From Verrucomicrobiales bacterium (GTDB lineage Bacteria; Verrucomicrobiota; Verrucomicrobiia; Verrucomicrobiales; DEV007): 6,033 nt of DNA. This document shows positions 1-6,033 of this stretch, one piece after another; the first letter of the stretch is position 1, and every line of letters begins with the position of its first letter. The stretch lies in NCBI GenBank assembly GCA_022424805.1, contig JAKMGR010000127.1:1-6033 (forward strand), written 5' to 3'. Both the position numbers and the translations under genes were made by a program. The notes under the pieces were generated by a model. The model was not told where the DNA came from. It did no database searches and was given only the letters and a program-made list of their open reading frames with translations.

Positions 1-93
1 GAAGTGCTCACCCTTACCGCAGACGAAGCGGTTCAGGAAATCGAAGGGAAGAGAGTTCTCGCGAAAGGAACTGCGAAGTCGATCGAGGAGATA
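1..93 (+). repeat. Intragenic repeat, copy 1 (end of a lost-to-view protease domain)
   Basis: These 31 codons align without gaps to codons at 748-840 of the same gene, with 18 of 31 residues identical by hand count. The shared core is VLAKG-A-SIEEI. Within NfeD proteins this segment normally closes the ClpP-like domain, so its presence here at the extreme left implies another protease domain upstream. Confidence 0.75.
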
Positions 94-1605
94 TCAAAGC
101 TCGAGAAACTGAAGGGAAAAGTTGTAAAGCTTACGCCAAGGGAGTTTGGTGAGAACAGCAACCGGGAACGGCTTTCGCTAGGAACTAAAGCAGGGAAGAA
201 GACCGTTGAAGAGGAAGAGAAGGAGGAATCACTTTTTGGCAAACGTGAGGAAGGCAGCTTCCAAGGTAAGGCTGTCGTCATCGAAGTGGGAATGGATACA
301 CTCGCAACCGGCAAAGCCTCCTTCGACTTCATCGACAGGACGGTAAAGAAAGCCGAGCTCGACGGTGCTGCAGCGGTTATTTTCGACATGCACACTCCGG
401 GAGGAATTGCCTGGTATACCGACAGTCTTGTGCTCGACACCTTGCAGAATCTCAGCATTCCAACGATCACTTTCGTTAATCCGAAGGCGGAGTCTGCGGG
501 TGCAATTTTAGCGGTGGGTACGGATCACATTTACATGCGGCCTGCGGCGACGATCGGGTCGGCGCTCGTTATCAGCGGGACGGGGCAAGATTTGAATGCA
601 TCTCTCGAAGACAAGATCACCCAGATGATCATTGGGACGGTGCGAAATGTGGCCGAATTGAAAGGCCACAATCCAGATGTAGCCGAGGCATTTGTGACAC
701 GAGAGAAGGAGGTGAAAATTGATGGTGTTGTCATTCACGAGGCTGGAAATGTTCTCAATCTCAATACGATTCGGGCGACCGAGGAAATCGGAGGGCGCCC
801 TGTTCTTGCGAAGGGCGTTGCGAACAGTATCGAAGAAATTCTCGAGAAAGAAAACATCGAAGCAGAAGTCTTGAAAGGCGAGCCTTTGGGGATGGAAGCC
901 TTTGCCCATTGGGTGCAGAAATTATCTATTCTCTTGATCGTGGTTGGTTTGGCTGGGGCATACACGGAGCTGAACAGCCCGGGCTTCGGCCTGCCGGGAC
1001 TGCTGAGTGTGCTGGCGTTCAGTATCTTTTTCTTTGGCAACTACCTGGCCGGAAATCTGGCTGGATATGAATTGGCTGTATTGCTGGTTTTGGGCTTGGT
1101 CTTGATTGGGGTGGAGGTATTTGTATTTCCCGGGGCTATTATTCCAGGTGCGATCGGCGGAGCCCTTGTGCTCGTCGCGCTCGGTCTCGCGATGGTCGAT
1201 CGTGTTGACCTGGAATGGAAATGGGAAGGTCTCCCCGGGGCAGAATCGTGGCTCTCGATCTTCCGCGGATCTTTCATCACGGTTTCGATCGGGCTGGTTG
1301 GTGCTCTTGTTGCAGTTTTCGCCGGAATGCGCTTTCTCCCGGAGACGAAGCTGGGAAGCCGATTCATTCTGCAAGAGGCGATTAACCAAGGTGCGGCGAT
1401 GGATGCCAGTGAAAAAGACGGATCGAAAATTGATCTGGTTGGAAACAAGGGCTCGACGACAACTGATCTTGTTCCCTCCGGAAAAGCAATGATTGATGGC
1501 AATCTGCTCGACGTTGTTAGCGACGGGCAGTTTATCAAAAAAGGGGAAGCCATCGTTGTGACCGCACACGAAGCCAGTCGAATTGTGGTTGATACCTTGG
1601 CCTGA
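1..1605 (+). CDS. NfeD-type membrane-bound serine protease, 5'-truncated by window edge, probably with duplicated protease domain
   Basis: The frame is open from base 1, so the true start lies upstream; the GTG at 4 is not a credible start because it falls inside a conserved block. Numbering from that GTG, residues 1-45 look like the end of a first ClpP-like domain. An acidic Glu/Lys linker follows (about 60-85), then a complete ClpP-like domain (about 88-280) with TPGG at 131-134, the nucleophile in ESAG (Ser164), and Lys204 in LEDK. The 40-residue Ser-Lys spacing matches the Ser-Lys dyad of the archaeal NfeD homologue PH1510 (Ser97/Lys138, from memory). About five membrane segments follow (roughly 307-325, 330-352, 357-375, 379-397, 424-445), then an NfeD C-terminal OB-fold (about 478-533). 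The family cleaves membrane proteins and usually pairs with a stomatin/SPFH gene; none is seen downstream. The family call is strong; the substrate is unknown. Confidence 0.9.
   Translation, partial: EVLTLTADEAVQEIEGKRVLAKGTAKSIEEISKLEKLKGKVVKLTPREFGENSNRERLSLGTKAGKKTVEEEEKEESLFGKREEGSFQGKAVVIEVGMDTLATGKASFDFIDRTVKKAELDGAAAVIFDMHTPGGIAWYTDSLVLDTLQNLSIPTITFVNPKAESAGAILAVGTDHIYMRPAATIGSALVISGTGQDLNASLEDKITQMIIGTVRNVAELKGHNPDVAEAFVTREKEVKIDGVVIHEAGNVLNLNTIRATEEIGGRPVLAKGVANSIEEILEKENIEAEVLKGEPLGMEAFAHWVQKLSILLIVVGLAGAYTELNSPGFGLPGLLSVLAFSIFFFGNYLAGNLAGYELAVLLVLGLVLIGVEVFVFPGAIIPGAIGGALVLVALGLAMVDRVDLEWKWEGLPGAESWLSIFRGSFITVSIGLVGALVAVFAGMRFLPETKLGSRFILQEAINQGAAMDASEKDGSKIDLVGNKGSTTTDLVPSGKAMIDGNLLDVVSDGQFIKKGEAIVVTAHEASRIVVDTLA
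748..840 (+). repeat. Intragenic repeat, copy 2 (end of the intact protease domain)
   Basis: This is the partner of the repeat at 1-93. Residues 249-279 run from the NVLNLN strand to NSIEEI and lead into the first membrane segment. The repeat looks old rather than recent: the two copies share a little over half their residues and many synonymous differences. Confidence 0.75.
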
Positions 1606-1697
1606 AAGAAGTGGGAAGAAGTTTCGCTACATCCGCGATTTCTCGTGGTAAAAATGAAAGCTTCGTGAAAGGGTAAAGTAACTTACAGTTCTCGATC

Positions 1698-2753
1698 ATG
1701 TCTGGAGACCCTATCAAACTCACTTCCCTGTCTTCGTGCGCAGGGTGAGCCTCCAAGCTTAGCCAGGAGGCACTCGCGCAGGTTCTGCGTGGGCTCAATC
1801 AATATGAGGATCCGCGTTTGCTCGTAGGTGCCAGCACCTCCGACGACGCTGCAGTGTATCAAATTTCCGACGAGCTCGCGATGGTGCAGACGGTGGATTT
1901 CTTCACCCCTATCGTTGACGACCCTTACCTATACGGGCAGATCGCTGCCACCAATTCGCTGTCCGATATCTATGCGATGGGTGGACGTCCCGTTACTGCG
2001 ATGAATGTGGTAGGAATGCCGGCCGATGTGTTATCGCTGGATATCATCCACGAGATTTTGCGCGGTGGAGCCGACAAAGTCGCGGAAGCAAAGTGCGCAC
2101 TGGCCGGGGGACATTCGATCAAAAATCCAGAGCCGATCTACGGACTTTCTGTGACCGGGATGGTGAATCCGAATCACATGATCACTAACGCGGGTGCGGA
2201 ACCGGGTGACCTTCTCGTCCTGACAAAGCCGCTTGGAACCGGAATTCTCACGACGGGAATCAAACGCGGACTCACATCGGGTGACGTTGCGATGCGCGGT
2301 ATTGATCTGATGAGTCGACTCAACACCCCGGGCCAACAACTTGCAGCCGAAGGCCTCGTAAAGTGCGCCACTGACGTGACTGGCTTTGGCTTGCTTGGAC
2401 ATCTCGTCTCGCTCTGCCGTTCCAGTGGAACACGCGCGACGATTCATTCCCTGGATATACCTCCGATCGACGATGAGATCATTCGGTTGATCGAGGAAGA
2501 TGACTGCGTTCCCGGGGGCACAAAGCAAAACCTGAAGACCGCGCTGACTGATACCGAGTTTGCGTACAGCGTCCCGGAATCGATGCGTTACCTGCTCGCT
2601 GATGCGCAAACGAGTGGCGGACTGCTCTGCTGCGTTCCCGAGGCGAATTTGGATCGTGTTCTGGAAATCTTCGGTGATGCAAACTCGCTCACCCGAAGTG
2701 TCATTGGTCGAATCACCCCAGGCGGGCAGGGAACTTTGATTTCGGTGGTGTAG
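1698..2753 (+). CDS. selD: Selenide, water dikinase (selenophosphate synthetase), selenocysteine-containing
   Basis: SelD makes selenophosphate from selenide and ATP in the cytoplasm, the selenium donor for Sec-tRNA(Sec). The product is 351 residues counting Sec; E. coli SelD is 347. The start is ATG 1698: the N-terminus MSGDPIKLTSLSSCAG matches E. coli MSENSIRLTQYSHGAG position for position. The next codon is TGA (1746-1748) at residue 17, the E. coli catalytic Cys17, followed by conserved Lys20. No other stop interrupts the frame. Metal-binding aspartates are present at Asp50 (DDAAVY), Asp90 (TNSLSDIYAMGG) and Asp226 (TDVTGFGLLGH), equivalent to E. coli Asp51, Asp91 and Asp227. AGGHS and a C-terminal QTSGGLL are also seen. 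Cys19 of E. coli is Ser here, but Cys14 gives a C-A-G-U motif. A TTG at 1818 would drop the catalytic segment and is rejected as start. No clear ribosome binding site is visible. selA follows after 54 bases, suggesting co-transcription. Confidence 0.96.
1746..1748 (+). other. In-frame UGA selenocysteine codon of selD
   Basis: The TGA sits between Gly16 and Ala18 of an otherwise uninterrupted SelD N-terminus and replaces the catalytic Cys. Sec at this position is well known in SelD of other organisms, for example Haemophilus influenzae. The homologous residues on both sides (LTSLS before, Lys20 and DPRLLVG after) make a true stop or a sequencing error unlikely, and an adjacent selA shows the host has part of the Sec machinery. 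Confidence 0.93.
1749..1793 (+). promoter_or_regulatory. Candidate bacterial SECIS region (two stacked hairpins) in selD
   Basis: Two hairpins follow the UGA directly. Hairpin A pairs GCCTCC (1749-1754) with GGAGGC (1766-1771), six perfect pairs around an 11-base loop. Hairpin B pairs 1773-1781 with 1785-1793, nine pairs including two G-U, closing a GUU loop. Its tip GCAGGUUCUGC closely resembles the E. coli fdhF SECIS tip (GCAGGUCUGC), where SelB reads the loop G and U. The loop of B starts 33 bases after the UGA, near the upper end of the usual spacing (about 16-37, from memory). Hairpin A may bring it closer. B is the better SECIS candidate; folding was judged by eye. Confidence 0.65.
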
Positions 2754-2807
2754 TCGAGGGTTTTACCTCCTGTCGCCTTTTCCCAGCCTCGTGCTACCTT
2801 TGCGGCG

Positions 2808-4217
2808 ATGAGTGAGTCGTCTTCCCTTCCATTCGCGCGTATTCCAGCTGTGGACAAGGTGCTTGTAGCCTTGGACAAAGCGGGGGATCTGCCTCCTTTG
2901 CCGCAACCATTGGTGACAAAGTTGGTGCGCGATACCGTTGATGAGATGCGGAAGGGGGTAAAGAAAGGGGAACTGGAAGTCGGTGAATTTGAAGAAACGC
3001 TCGCAATGATTCGCGGCCAGATCGATTCGCTCTATCGCTCGCGTATTCATCCGGTGATCAATGCAACCGGTGTCTGCATTCACACCAATCAAGGGCGTTC
3101 GCCTCTCGCTCCGCAGGTTGTTGAGGCTATTGCGGGGGTGGGAAGAAACTACAACAACATCGAGCTGAATCTGGATTCTGGCGAGCGAGGCAAGCGGGGA
3201 GGTTACCTCGAGACCTGCCTTGCTACACTGATCGATGCAGAAGCCGCCACGGTGACGAATAATTGTGCCGCGGCGCTAATTCTAATGCTGAAGCACCTTG
3301 CGAATGGGGAAAAAAATGAGGTCGTGATTTCCCGAGGTGAGCTCGTCGAAATCGGTGGCGGTTTTCGTGTCCCCGAAATTATGGAGGCGAGCGGTGCCAA
3401 GCTCGTCGAGGTGGGGGCAACCAATAAGACCACTCTTTCAGACTACGAAAATGCGATCGGTCCGAAAACTGGGATGCTATTGAAGGTGCATCGCTCGAAT
3501 TTCTGGATGGGGGGATTTACGGAAGAACCCTCTACCGAGGATCTCGTCGATCTCGGGAAAAAACATGACCTTGCAGTTGTCGAGGATCTCGGGAGCGGAG
3601 CGATGGTGCGAACCGAGCACTTGGCTCCCATTCCCCATGAGCCGAGCGCTACCGAAGTCCTCCGACGTGGAGTCGATCTGGTCTGCGTGAGTGGAGACAA
3701 GCTTTTTGGTGGTCCGCAGGCCGGCATCATCGCTGGTCGCGCTGATCTGGTCGCTGGGATCAAAAAGGAACCATTTTTCCGAGCGCTTCGTTGCGACAAG
3801 ATGATCCTCACAGGATTGCAGGAAACGGTTTCTGCTTACCTGTCTGCTGGGAACGAGGATCCCGATTTGCCACTTATTGGCATGCTTTCCGCCTCGGTAG
3901 AAAACGATCTGCGCCCTCGCGCTGAAGCTATCCATGGGAAATTGACCGAATTGGAAAGTTTGGATGTGAGAATCGTGGAGACGATTGCTCGCTGTGGAGG
4001 AGGGACGATGCCGAAGGCGGAAATTCCCTCTCTGGCCCTTGATTTGAGACCGAAGAATTTTTCGGTCACCCACCTTGCTGCGGGACTGCGGAAAACTGTT
4101 GTCCCCATCATGGGATACACGGCTGAAGACGGTTACCGTCTCGATTTACGGACCGTTTTTCCCGAACAGGACTCAATTCTTGTTAATAATTTGCTGGATT
4201 TTTGTCGTAAGCATTGA
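2808..4217 (+). CDS. selA: L-seryl-tRNA(Sec) selenium transferase
   Basis: SelA is a PLP enzyme that converts Ser-tRNA(Sec) to Sec-tRNA(Sec) with selenophosphate from SelD; the bacterial enzyme is typically a cytoplasmic decamer. The 469-residue product is of normal family length (E. coli about 463). An N-terminal tRNA-binding region (about 1-80, beginning with the family-typical LPxxDKVL-like segment) is followed by the fold-type I core. Core motifs are INATGVCIHTNQGR (about 84-97), TNNCAAA (150-156), SRGELVEIGG (175-184), VEDLGSG, and SGDKLFGGPQAG with the PLP lysine Lys298 (codon 3699-3701). The RALRCDK motif at 325-331 matches the conserved arginine pair near the selenophosphate site. A small variation is HTNQGR where most members have HTNLGR. 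The ATG at 2808 has no obvious Shine-Dalgarno but fits the family N-terminus. It lies 54 bases after selD. The call is near certain. Confidence 0.97.
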   Translation: MSESSSLPFARIPAVDKVLVALDKAGDLPPLPQPLVTKLVRDTVDEMRKGVKKGELEVGEFEETLAMIRGQIDSLYRSRIHPVINATGVCIHTNQGRSPLAPQVVEAIAGVGRNYNNIELNLDSGERGKRGGYLETCLATLIDAEAATVTNNCAAALILMLKHLANGEKNEVVISRGELVEIGGGFRVPEIMEASGAKLVEVGATNKTTLSDYENAIGPKTGMLLKVHRSNFWMGGFTEEPSTEDLVDLGKKHDLAVVEDLGSGAMVRTEHLAPIPHEPSATEVLRRGVDLVCVSGDKLFGGPQAGIIAGRADLVAGIKKEPFFRALRCDKMILTGLQETVSAYLSAGNEDPDLPLIGMLSASVENDLRPRAEAIHGKLTELESLDVRIVETIARCGGGTMPKAEIPSLALDLRPKNFSVTHLAAGLRKTVVPIMGYTAEDGYRLDLRTVFPEQDSILVNNLLDFCRKH

Positions 4218-4242
4218 GAAGTTACGCGCGTCCTTGTGAGGA

Positions 4243-4261
4243 GGTGAGGTTTTCTCTCACC
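4243..4261 (+). terminator. Weak hairpin after selA, possible attenuator or terminator
   Basis: GGTGAG (4243-4248) pairs with CTCACC (4256-4261), with an added G-U pair inside, giving a six- to seven-pair stem around a T-rich loop. It begins 25 bases after the selA stop. No T-run follows the stem, so it is not a standard intrinsic terminator and may instead be a 3'-end stabiliser or chance pairing. The rest of the 109-base gap before the next gene (4218-4326) shows no clear promoter, riboswitch or tRNA. Confidence 0.3.
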
Positions 4262-4326
4262 GAGTTAAATGGCTCAGCTAATCAGTAAATGATTCTCAAA
4301 CCAACCAGAACCAAACCTAAATACCG

Positions 4327-5247
4327 ATGTTGAAAAGTTATCTTTTCCGCGTCGGTCTGGCAGCGGTAACTACTCTGGCCCTAGTTGGCTGCGGTGGTGA
4401 CACGTCGCAGACCGGCTCCAATAAGTCCTCTTCGGAGACTCTCTACATTTCCGCCATTCCGGATGAGAAAGTCACCGATCAAATCGCCAAATTCAGCAAG
4501 CTGTCCGAGCACCTTTCCGGTGAACTCGGTGTCGATGTGAGGTTTGTCTCGTCGACCGACTACACCGACTCCATTACCAAATTCACCAACGGTGAGGTTC
4601 ACCTTGTCTGGTTCGGTGGATTGTCCGGAGTTCAGGCTCGCATGGCCGTCCCCGGCGCACAAGCCATCGCACAGGGCAAAGCCGACCCGAAATACAAATC
4701 CTACTTTATTGCCAATAAAGCGACCGGACTCAAGCCGTCGGAAGACTTTCCTGCAGCAATCAAGGATACGATCTTCACTTTTGGATCTCCCGGATCAACT
4801 TCCGGACGGCTCATGCCCACCTATTTCATTATGCAAAACAATGGTGGTGTTGAGCCGGACAAGTGGTTTGCCCAAAAGCCAGGATACCAGATGAGTGGTG
4901 GCCACGTGGCAACGGCAAACGCGGTCGCTGACGGAACCTACCAAACCGGTGCGCTCAACTACAAAACCTACGACTCACTCGTCGAGAGCGATCCCAAGAT
5001 TGCAGAAAATACCGTTAAGATTTGGACTACCCCATTCTACGCGGACTACAACTTCACGGTCCACCCCGAGGTGAACACAATTTTCGGTGACGGGTTCATC
5101 GAAAAAGTTCAGGCTGCCCTGATTTCCGTCCCAGCGGGTTCGGATGCGATCAAAGCGATCAATCGCGACTCTGTTATTGCGGCAAAGAATGCCGATTTCG
5201 ATGGCATCAAGGATACTGCTGTCAAAATGGGGCTTATTGAAAAATAA
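4327..5247 (+). CDS. PhnD-like ABC transporter substrate-binding lipoprotein, putative selenate/selenite-type
   Basis: The 306-residue product begins with a lysine and a hydrophobic stretch ending in the lipobox L-V-G-C (Cys22, codon 4390-4392), so it should be a lipid-anchored binding protein outside the inner membrane. A Ser/Gly/Thr-rich tether follows, then a PhnD/phosphonate-type periplasmic fold: TLYISAIPDE at the start of the domain, HLVWFGGLSG at 92-101, and a Ser/Thr-rich oxyanion segment GSPGSTSGR (153-161). PhnD relatives bind phosphonate, phosphite and similar anions. One subgroup is annotated as putative selenate ABC transporter binding proteins because it sits beside selD (recalled, not checked). 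Placement directly after selD-selA and before an ABC ATPase supports that subgroup. The alternative is ordinary phosphonate or phosphite uptake. The family call is strong; the ligand is inferred. No clear ribosome binding site precedes the ATG. Confidence 0.88.
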   Translation: MLKSYLFRVGLAAVTTLALVGCGGDTSQTGSNKSSSETLYISAIPDEKVTDQIAKFSKLSEHLSGELGVDVRFVSSTDYTDSITKFTNGEVHLVWFGGLSGVQARMAVPGAQAIAQGKADPKYKSYFIANKATGLKPSEDFPAAIKDTIFTFGSPGSTSGRLMPTYFIMQNNGGVEPDKWFAQKPGYQMSGGHVATANAVADGTYQTGALNYKTYDSLVESDPKIAENTVKIWTTPFYADYNFTVHPEVNTIFGDGFIEKVQAALISVPAGSDAIKAINRDSVIAAKNADFDGIKDTAVKMGLIEK

Positions 5248-5271
5248 GCTCACCTAGAATGTTTTGAAGGG

Positions 5272-5299
5272 AGGGGCGGAAGAATTTCCGCCCCTTTCT
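5272..5299 (+). terminator. Intrinsic terminator-like hairpin between binding-protein and ATPase genes
   Basis: AGGGGCGGAA (5272-5281) pairs perfectly with TTCCGCCCCT (5286-5295) around a four-base GAAT loop, ten pairs rich in GC, followed by TTTCTGTATT. The T-tract is short and interrupted, so partial read-through is likely. It lies 24 bases after the binding-protein stop and 21 bases before the ATPase ATG counted from the stem's end. This arrangement commonly lets the binding protein be made in excess over the membrane components. Confidence 0.7.
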
Positions 5300-5316
5300 G
5301 TATTCCGAAAAACTCC

Positions 5317-6033
5317 ATGTCTTCAGCCTTTCGATTGGAAAATGTGAGCGTTCGTTTCGGCACTCTCACAGCCGTCGATCATTTCGACCTAGAAATTAAA
5401 ACTGGTTCACAGGTCGCTTTCATCGGACCCAGCGGAAGCGGAAAAACAACCCTCATCAGCGTGATGAACGCTACGCGCGAGATCGAAGAAGGAGCGCTCT
5501 CAGTGCTCGGCGAAAAAATTTCGGGAATGGGAGCCGGGGGTCTGCGAAAGCTACGGACTCGCATCGCAACGATTCCTCAGCAGCTTGGTTTGGTTTCCAA
5601 CCTATCCGTTTTGCAGAATGTGATTTTGGGCAAAGGCGGGGAACGCGGGACGCTTCGCTCGATCCGTGATTTACTTGTTCCTTCACGAGCCGACGTAACG
5701 GCGATCCATCGCATCCTCGACCGGGTTGGGATTGAGGGAAAGCTCTATGAACGAACCTCCAATTTGTCCGGAGGTCAGCAGCAACGTGTAGCCATTGCTC
5801 GCGCCTTGTTTCAGGAGCCGGAAGTCATCCTTGCCGACGAACCTGTTTCAGCGGTCGATCCGGCGCGGGCACGCGACACGGTCGAGCTGCTTCTTGACCT
5901 TTCCCGCGAAAGTGACTTCACGCTCTGCATGAGCCTGCATCATATCGAGTTGGCCCGGGAATTTTTTCCCCGACTCGTCGGGATGCGCTCGGGCAAGCTG
6001 GTTTTCGACCGCGAACCTTCCGCCTTGTCGTCA
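5317..6033 (+). CDS. ABC transporter ATP-binding protein, PhnC-like, putative selenium-anion uptake; 3'-incomplete
   Basis: The frame runs open from ATG 5317 to the window edge, 239 codons without a stop; PhnC-type ATPases are about 240-280 residues, so little is missing. This cytoplasmic subunit would power import of the anion delivered by the upstream lipoprotein. All nucleotide-binding motifs are present: Walker A GPSGSGKT (37-44), Q-loop PQQ (87-89), signature LSGGQQQR (150-157), Walker B VILADEP (170-176), D-loop SAVD (178-181) and switch His208 in SLHH. Residues 108-128 (KGGERGTLRSIRD region) form the insertion typical of PhnC-like proteins. The start choice rests on the usual short lead into the first strand (FRLENVSVRFG); no Shine-Dalgarno is visible. 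Membrane permease genes (PhnE-like) are expected beyond the right edge. The substrate is inferred from neighbours only; a phosphonate-type substrate cannot be excluded. Confidence 0.9.
   Translation, partial: MSSAFRLENVSVRFGTLTAVDHFDLEIKTGSQVAFIGPSGSGKTTLISVMNATREIEEGALSVLGEKISGMGAGGLRKLRTRIATIPQQLGLVSNLSVLQNVILGKGGERGTLRSIRDLLVPSRADVTAIHRILDRVGIEGKLYERTSNLSGGQQQRVAIARALFQEPEVILADEPVSAVDPARARDTVELLLDLSRESDFTLCMSLHHIELAREFFPRLVGMRSGKLVFDREPSALSS

Noticed and set aside
922..1569. Long minus-strand open frame (215 codons) opposite the NfeD gene
   Set aside because: Its translation is rich in Arg/Ser/Gln without any recognisable domain, and the + strand frame encodes a clear family protein.
1765..1770. 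Perfect AGGAGG ribosome-binding-like sequence inside selD
   Set aside because: No start codon lies 5-10 bases downstream in the SelD frame, and it is the 3' arm of hairpin A, coding for Gln-Glu-Ala.
2031..2609. Minus-strand open frame (192 codons) opposite selD
   Set aside because: It is a shadow of the conserved SelD coding sequence, with no family motifs.
1818..2753. SelD starting at TTG 1818 (311 residues)
   Set aside because: It would lack the catalytic Sec/Cys and Lys20 segment; upstream codons in the same frame match SelD residues 1-40 with only the TGA intervening.
2755..2791. CGAGG/CCTCG inverted repeat between selD and selA
   Set aside because: Five pairs around a loop of nearly 30 bases and no T-tract; not a credible terminator.
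4280..4294. Inverted repeat AATCA-GTAAA-TGATT before the binding-protein gene
   Set aside because: Only five AT-rich pairs; could be an operator but is equally expected by chance, with no second copy in the window.
4218..4326. Possible tRNA(Sec) (selC) between selA and the binding-protein gene
   Set aside because: No acceptor or T-arm pattern (GTTCRA-type loop) and no CCA end could be found in this 109-base gap.

Overview
The window reads as bacterial chromosome of moderate GC, about half. It holds four protein genes, all on the + strand. In order they are: the 3' part of an NfeD-type membrane serine protease (1-1605); selD, selenide water dikinase (1698-2753); selA, L-seryl-tRNA(Sec) selenium transferase (2808-4217); a PhnD-like lipoprotein substrate-binding protein probably for an oxidised selenium species (4327-5247); and the matching ABC ATPase, open at the right edge (5317-6033). 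Strictly that is five coding regions, two of them cut by the window edges. The lipobox protein and the SelA/SelD route to selenocysteine (Sec) mark it as a bacterium. Start codons lack clear Shine-Dalgarno sequences, which fits groups such as Verrucomicrobiota/Planctomycetota or Bacteroidota, but I cannot place the organism firmly.

The main result is that selD is itself a selenoprotein gene. A simple ORF reading would begin at the TTG at 1818 and give a protein lacking its catalytic N-terminus. Reading upstream in the same frame to ATG 1698 crosses exactly one stop, a TGA at 1746-1748. That TGA falls at residue 17, the position of the catalytic Cys17 of E. coli SelD, with Lys20 conserved after it. 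Two consecutive perfect or near-perfect hairpins follow the TGA. The second carries a GCAGGU-type apical loop much like the known E. coli fdhF SECIS.

The cluster therefore covers selenium handling in one block. The binding protein and ATPase (permeases expected just beyond the right edge) would import selenate/selenite-like anions. SelD would make selenophosphate and SelA would convert Ser-tRNA(Sec) to Sec-tRNA(Sec). SelB and tRNA(Sec) are not in the window and must lie elsewhere. A strong hairpin with a short T-rich tail lies between the binding-protein and ATPase genes, as expected where the binding protein is made in excess.

The left gene is also unusual. The 31 residues at the window edge repeat, without gaps, the end of its own ClpP-like protease domain, so the full protein probably carries two tandem protease domains. 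No mobile element, CRISPR array or RNA gene was seen, and no gene-free stretch exceeds about 110 bases.
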